Shown here: one piece after another, positions 4,710 to 8,255 of the stretch
Layout: each line of letters starts with the position of its first letter
Position numbering within the stretch: the stretch's first letter is position 1
Notes under the pieces: model-generated
What the model saw: the letters and a program-made list of their open reading frames with translations, nothing else
Database searches by the model: none
What the model was told of the DNA's origin: nothing
Position numbers and translations under genes: made by a program
NCBI GenBank assembly: GCA_049974825.1
Contig: JBNGDJ010000104.1
Span: forward strand, 1-8,255
DNA: 8,255 nt
Source of the DNA: JBKHDT01 sp049974825
Lineage (GTDB): Bacteria; Pseudomonadota; Gammaproteobacteria; Halothiobacillales; Halothiobacillaceae
Direction: 5' to 3'

Positions 4710-6163
4710 GATTGCAACGCCTCTTTGCGTTTGCGGCCCCAGTCGGCCAGCGCATCAAGCAGAGCCTGCCCTTCGGGACCGGCGGTCTGATGCGCACTGG
4801 CCAACGCCTCTTCGAATCCCTGAAAATCCAGTACCCCCGGCACGTTCGCCGGTGAATCGGTCAGGCCCAGCCGCGCCCGACAATGGTTGCGGTAGTCAGA
4901 CATGGTTTCTGCACCGGCCACCTGCGGCAGGTTGCGGGCAAGGTACCGTTCTACCAGCGGCCCGAGCCGTGGATCCGCGAAACTGACAGAAGGGATATCG
5001 ACCAACGCGGCAGGATCCTGAAGCACCCTGACGGTGGCCCTGCGAATCGCTGCCAAGTGAGCCCGGTCCCGATCATCGACAAATCCTTCGTAGAGCGCCG
5101 CCTCCGGTTCTGCTGCCTGCGGCATGGCGGGCATCGCCTCGACAATCTGTTCGACCCGTGCCACGAAAGCCGCATGATGGTCGCGAATCCAGGCAAGATG
5201 ACGCAGCGCGCGGTCCGGGTCCAGCGCCATGCACTCGGCAACCCCTTCTTCGCGCAGGGCCGAAGCGGCAACCAGTACCGGCGCGCGATTGAGGTAGACG
5301 TTCTTGATCGCGGGGCGCAGAGCAGTCTCAGGCAGATCCTCGGCAGACGTGACCAGCCAGCGGGCCAGATCCTCCGGGGTATGCTCCATCAAGGGCTCGG
5401 GATCGTGCCGCAGGTCCCAGCAGGCCACCTGATTGTTCACGGGGTGCACGGGCAGCGGCAGGATCAGCGAGGCCGCACCCTGGGCGGCGGGAAAGCGTCC
5501 CGAAACATGCAGCAGGGGCGCCTGTTTCGCCAGCAGGTCGCGCACAACCTGCTTGGAACGAAGCGTGAGCAGATACGCGAACAGCTTCGGCTGGGCATCC
5601 CGGAGTCGACGAGCCAGCGACAGCGTAGCCTGCACGTCGGCCAGCGCATCATGGGCGGCACCATGTTCGATGCCGTTGGCCGCCGTCAGCGCCTCAAGCC
5701 GAAAGCTCGGCGTTCCCTGGTCGTCTTCGGGCCACTCAAGACCTTCCGGGCGCAGGAGCCGGGCGCAGCGCAGGGCATCAAGCAGATCCCAGCGGCTGTT
5801 GCCGTCACGCCACTCGTGGGCATAGGGGTCAACCAGGTTGCGCCAGAACAGGTGACGAGTCACCTCGGCATCGAAACGCATGCTGTTGAAGCCGACCGTG
5901 CAGGTCCCGGGCACGCTGAAATGTGCCGCGACCCGATCCGCGAAAACGGCCTCGGGCAGGGCATCGTCGCCGGCCGGCAGCACACCGGTCACCAACACGG
6001 CCTGCGGATGGGGGAGCACGTCCTCGGGCAGGCGCATGCGAAACATGTCCGGCTCGCCGATGGGCTCAAGGTTGTCATCCGTGCGCAGGCCCGCGAACTG
6101 CAGGGGCCGGTCCAGACGGGTGTCGATTCCCGTCGTTTCGTAGTCGTACCAGTAAAAACTCAC
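4706..6163 (-). CDS. sbcB: exodeoxyribonuclease I (ExoI)
   Basis: This is a 485-residue 3'-to-5' exonuclease on single-stranded DNA, acting in the cytosol in recombination and mismatch repair; E. coli ExoI has 475 residues. The DnaQ-like nuclease part (1-190) shows all Exo motifs: DYETTG with Asp7 and Glu9, GFNSMRFDAEVTRH with Asp98, NSRWDLLDALR (122-132), and HDALADV with His171 and Asp176. Family signatures LDRPLQFAGLRTD, SFRLEALTAANGIEH and YEGFVDDRDR (SH3-like/helical C-terminal half) are present in order. I chose the GTG at 6161-6163: AAGGAG (6174-6179 on this strand) lies ten bases upstream, and the protein then begins just before the Asp-Tyr-Glu motif as in E. coli. A TTG at 6202 would add 13 residues but falls inside a hairpin and lacks a ribosome site. 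It lies 58 bases after slt and overlaps the CBS gene. Confidence 0.95.
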   Translation of the reverse strand: MSFYWYDYETTGIDTRLDRPLQFAGLRTDDNLEPIGEPDMFRMRLPEDVLPHPQAVLVTGVLPAGDDALPEAVFADRVAAHFSVPGTCTVGFNSMRFDAEVTRHLFWRNLVDPYAHEWRDGNSRWDLLDALRCARLLRPEGLEWPEDDQGTPSFRLEALTAANGIEHGAAHDALADVQATLSLARRLRDAQPKLFAYLLTLRSKQVVRDLLAKQAPLLHVSGRFPAAQGAASLILPLPVHPVNNQVACWDLRHDPEPLMEHTPEDLARWLVTSAEDLPETALRPAIKNVYLNRAPVLVAASALREEGVAECMALDPDRALRHLAWIRDHHAAFVARVEQIVEAMPAMPQAAEPEAALYEGFVDDRDRAHLAAIRRATVRVLQDPAALVDIPSVSFADPRLGPLVERYLARNLPQVAGAETMSDYRNHCRARLGLTDSPANVPGVLDFQGFEEALASAHQTAGPEGQALLDALADWGRKRKEALQS

Positions 6164-6189
6164 AAGATCCGCGCTCCTTGGAAACACGC

Positions 6190-6217
6190 GGCAGGAAGCC
6201 AAGGATGACTTCCTGCC
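6190..6217 (-). terminator. hairpin between slt and sbcB
   Basis: A perfect 9-bp stem, GGCAGGAAG with CTTCCTGCC, around a 10-base loop (6199-6208), begins four bases after the slt stop. On the minus strand GCGTGTTTCC follows, so the T-run is poor. It may cause partial termination or protect the slt 3' end. It also argues against the TTG start of sbcB at 6202. Confidence 0.5.
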
Positions 6218-6221
6218 AGGC

Positions 6222-8003
6222 TCAACCGGGCTCCACCGGACGCATGACCTGTGTCAGGGGAACCACGGGTTCGCCCATGCGCCAGGCGAAGACCGGCATG
6301 GCGGAGAGCACGGCGCGGGCATAACGGCGCGTCTCCGTGAACGGCATGGTCTCAATCCAGATGTCGGCCGCAAGCGCCCGCTCAGGCAGCCATTGGCGAA
6401 TGCGGCCCTGCCCGGCATTGTAGGCCGCGGTGGCCAGCACGCGGTGATCGCCGAAACGGTCGGAGAGATAGCCCAGGTAGTAGGCGCCCAGGGACAGGTT
6501 GGTGTCGATATCCGTCAACTGGCTGCGGGATACCGGGCTGCGCCTGCGCTGCCCGAGCCACTCGGCCGTGGCCGGCATCAGCTGCATCAGCCCCTGCGCA
6601 CCGGCCGAAGAGCCGACATCGTGCATAAACAGACTCTCGCGACGCATGACTGCGTAGATCCAGGTGGCCGGCACGTCTTCCGACCGGGCCAGACGCTCGA
6701 CCCGTTCACGCCAGGGCAACGGGAAGCGCAAATCCAGTCGCTCGTGCCCGCCGACCCGCTTGAAGCGCCCCACGGCCACGGCGGCACGATCGTGCCAGGC
6801 CCAGTCGGCAGCCAGCTCCGCCGCCAGTTCAAGCTCCGGGGCCGACAGGCGCTCCAGGCAGTGATTCCACTGCAGCCGGGCCTGATGCAGCATGCCCAAC
6901 GCGAAAAACTCGCGGGCCATGCGTATGCCGGGGCGCGCCGCCAGGGCCNNNNNNNNNNNNNNNNNNNNNNNNNNNNNNNNNNNNNNNNNNNNNNNNNNNN
7001 NNNNNNNNNNNNNNNNNNNNNNNNNNNNNNNNNNNNNNNNNNNNNNNNAACGCAACGCCGCGCGCACACGCCAGGCCCGAACCGTTTCATCCGCATGATC
7101 ATCCGGTACCCGAGCCAGCCAACCCAGGGCCTCCGGCCGGTGGCGCCAGGCTGCGCGCAGGCCGATCTCACGCCAGATGCCAGCCTGTTCGGCCACGCTC
7201 AGGCGCCAGCTTTCGGGGAGCAGGTCTGCCAGCGCCATGGCCCGGTCCAGGTCTTCCCGGGCGGCCCATCGAAAAGCGGCTACGCGCACGGCGTTGCGCC
7301 CGTCCACCCCGGAGCCACCGTCGGCCACTTCGCCGGTCAGGTAGGCTAAGGGTTCGGAGCGCGCCTGCTCCAGCAAGGCCAGATACTCACGCACGGACTG
7401 CGACTGGCCGCGCGCGAGGTACCGGGCCAGGCCAAGGTTTCCCTGCTCGACGGCGAGGCGGATCCGCGTGCGCCGATGATCCTCGTCAATCCACTGGCGC
7501 TCATAAAGCACGTCGAATACCGGGTCGCAGGCCTCGGGTCGGCTGCTGCCGCTGAGCCATTTCTCGCGCGCCAGCGTCAGCCACTGGCCGGAGGGCTGTT
7601 CGAGCCGATATTCGGCATGCAGACGATGACAGCCAAGGGTGACCTCGTTATCGGTCTCGGGGCGATGAGCGCCGAGAAAATCCGACCAGCGCTCCTGTTC
7701 CGCCAGCTGGTGCAGCTTTGCTTCACGCAGGGCGCCCGCCAGGTAAAAATGGGGCCAGTCACGCTCGAAGGCCAATGTCCTCCCCACCGGCACCTCGTCG
7801 AGGCTGGCACGCAGGATCCGGTATTCCAGGTAGGGGCGCAGGGGGTAATCCACCAGTGCTGCAAGCTGTTCACGAGCCTGTTCCAGCTGTCCGGCTGACA
7901 CGGCATCCAGCGCGGTTCGAAATGCATCCCGCGGTGTCTGGGCCAAGGCGCCCTGCGCGCACAGGACAAGCGCTGCACAGGCGGCCAGCAAGATTCGTTT
8001 CAT
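6222..8003 (-). CDS. slt: soluble lytic murein transglycosylase, Slt70 type (interrupted by assembly gap)
   Basis: This periplasmic enzyme cleaves the MurNAc-GlcNAc bond of peptidoglycan to give 1,6-anhydro-MurNAc ends. The N-terminus MKRILLAACAALVLCAQGALAQ is a Sec signal peptide with likely cleavage after ALA. Residues up to the gap form the helical superhelical U-domain. After the gap come the linker domain (RFPLPWRERVERLA) and the GH23 catalytic domain. Its signatures are AVMRRESLF with catalytic Glu (codon 6636-6638), GAQGLMQLMPATA, DTNLSLGAYYL, AYNAGQGRIRQWL and PFTETRRYARAVL. I chose the ATG at 8001-8003, as GAGGTG lies five bases upstream; a TTG at 8018 overlaps that ribosome site. 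Visible sequence is 318 residues before and 241 after the 100 N, against about 645 for the E. coli precursor. The two sides stay in one frame only if the gap length is right modulo three. It heads the slt-sbcB-CBS series. Confidence 0.93.
   Translation of the reverse strand: MKRILLAACAALVLCAQGALAQTPRDAFRTALDAVSAGQLEQAREQLAALVDYPLRPYLEYRILRASLDEVPVGRTLAFERDWPHFYLAGALREAKLHQLAEQERWSDFLGAHRPETDNEVTLGCHRLHAEYRLEQPSGQWLTLAREKWLSGSSRPEACDPVFDVLYERQWIDEDHRRTRIRLAVEQGNLGLARYLARGQSQSVREYLALLEQARSEPLAYLTGEVADGGSGVDGRNAVRVAAFRWAAREDLDRAMALADLLPESWRLSVAEQAGIWREIGLRAAWRHRPEALGWLARVPDDHADETVRAWRVRAALRXXXXXXXXXXXXXXXXXXXXXXXXXXXXXXXXXXALAARPGIRMAREFFALGMLHQARLQWNHCLERLSAPELELAAELAADWAWHDRAAVAVGRFKRVGGHERLDLRFPLPWRERVERLARSEDVPATWIYAVMRRESLFMHDVGSSAGAQGLMQLMPATAEWLGQRRRSPVSRSQLTDIDTNLSLGAYYLGYLSDRFGDHRVLATAAYNAGQGRIRQWLPERALAADIWIETMPFTETRRYARAVLSAMPVFAWRMGEPVVPLTQVMRPVEPG
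6949..7048. other. assembly gap of exactly 100 N
   Basis: One hundred N lie inside slt. The round size suggests a placeholder for unknown length. Comparison with Slt homologues suggests the true missing stretch is nearer 210-260 bases, covering the end of the U-domain. Confidence 0.95.
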
Positions 8004-8033
8004 TATCCACCTCTTCAACCCGGAGCCGCTTCT

Positions 8034-8068
8034 GCAGGGTTGACCCTGCCGGGTGATGCCCCATTATC
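8034..8068. promoter_or_regulatory. divergent promoter/operator region between slt and gluQ
   Basis: GCAGGGT (8034-8040) and ACCCTGC (8043-8049) form a near-perfect palindrome with two central bases, suitable for a dimeric DNA-binding protein. On the plus strand TTGACC (8040-8045) overlaps it and pairs with CATTAT (8062-8067) at 16 bases, a possible gluQ promoter. On the minus strand GATAAT (8063-8068) is a good -10 for slt, with start near 8056, although its -35 is poor. All are visual matches. Confidence 0.35.
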
Positions 8069-8073
8069 GCGTC

Positions 8074-8255
8074 ATGGACCAAGATAGCAGAAACCCGGAC
8101 ACCGGCAGCGTGGCAGCTGCGACCTGCCGGGGGCGATTTGCACCCACTCCCAGCGGCCCGCTGCACCTCGGGTCCCTGGTGGCGGCCCTGGGCAGCTTCC
8201 TGGATGCCCGGGCGCGCAATGGCACCTGGCTGCTGCGCATCGAGGACCTGGACCG
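8074..8255 (+). CDS. gluQ: glutamyl-Q tRNA(Asp) synthetase, N-terminal part (3' end outside window)
   Basis: Sixty codons are visible. Residues 20-35, GRFAPTPSGPLHLGSL, are the class I aminoacyl-tRNA synthetase signature with the HIGH-like motif HLGS. WLLRIEDLD near the end is the glutamate/ATP-site segment of the GluRS/GluQ family. The glycine/arginine context of GRFAPTPSGPLH and the short N-terminus favour GluQ over full GluRS. GluQ lacks the anticodon-binding domain and attaches glutamate to the queuosine base of tRNA(Asp). The start is uncertain: the ATG at 8074 gives 19 residues before the signature; an in-frame ATG at 8056 and GTG at 8053 are also possible, and none has a good ribosome site. 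If the promoter guess at 8040-8067 is right, transcription would begin at about the 8074 ATG. The gene is divergent from slt. Full-length GluRS remains an alternative until the C-terminal half is seen. Confidence 0.88.
   Translation, partial: MDQDSRNPDTGSVAAATCRGRFAPTPSGPLHLGSLVAALGSFLDARARNGTWLLRIEDLD

Noticed and set aside
3513..4790. 425-codon plus-strand frame
   Set aside because: It runs out of frame through the CZB gene and antisense to the CBS gene; both real genes have clear motifs.
4883..6208. 441-codon plus-strand frame
   Set aside because: It is the antisense shadow of sbcB, whose ExoI motifs are unmistakable.
6393..7349. 318-codon plus-strand frame across the N gap
   Set aside because: It is antisense to slt and depends on the arbitrary length of the gap.
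7977..8003. Lipobox-like LAAC at residues 6-9 of Slt
   Set aside because: The Cys is too close to the N-terminus for a usual lipoprotein signal, and a normal signal peptidase I site (ALA) follows.
1..8255. Mobile element, phage, CRISPR, tRNA or rRNA
   Set aside because: No transposase or integrase motifs, spaced direct repeats, cloverleaf or rRNA-like sequence were seen on either strand.

Overview
The window looks like ordinary chromosome from a GC-rich gammaproteobacterium. The basis is close family resemblance of exonuclease I, soluble lytic transglycosylase (Slt), glutamyl-Q tRNA(Asp) synthetase and a short LOV photoreceptor to gammaproteobacterial proteins. A Pseudomonas-related, Chromatiales-like or Xanthomonadales-like origin would all fit, and I cannot place it further from sequence alone. 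I see no transposase, integrase, phage gene, CRISPR array, rRNA or tRNA. One 100-base run of N marks an assembly gap inside the slt gene.

Left part (1-1293, plus strand): the 3' end of a MerR/LitR-type regulator with a degenerate cobalamin-binding domain, then a 148-residue short LOV blue-light receptor. This is the same pairing as the pplR/ppSB-LOV light-response modules of Pseudomonas putida and is the most interesting system here. The regulator lacks the cobalamin-ligating His, so light is probably sensed by the flavin in the LOV protein and passed to the DNA-binding partner.

Middle part (1341-3993): a BPSS1780-family membrane protein on the minus strand, convergent with the LOV gene; a CbbY-type HAD phosphatase on the plus strand, divergent from the membrane protein; a 351-base gene-free stretch unusually rich in perfect inverted repeats; and a stand-alone CZB (zinc-sensing) domain protein.

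Right part (4068-8255): a minus-strand gene series slt, sbcB (exonuclease I) and a two-CBS-domain protein. The CBS start overlaps the sbcB stop by four bases. A 9-bp hairpin separates slt from sbcB, so the first gene may be partly uncoupled. Divergent from slt, the 5' end of gluQ runs off the right edge. The short divergent region between slt and gluQ holds a near-palindrome and candidate promoter elements.

The genes do not form a single pathway. The only clear functional units are the regulator/LOV photosensory pair and the translationally coupled sbcB/CBS pair. Promoter and hairpin calls rest on visual matching and are weaker than the gene calls.
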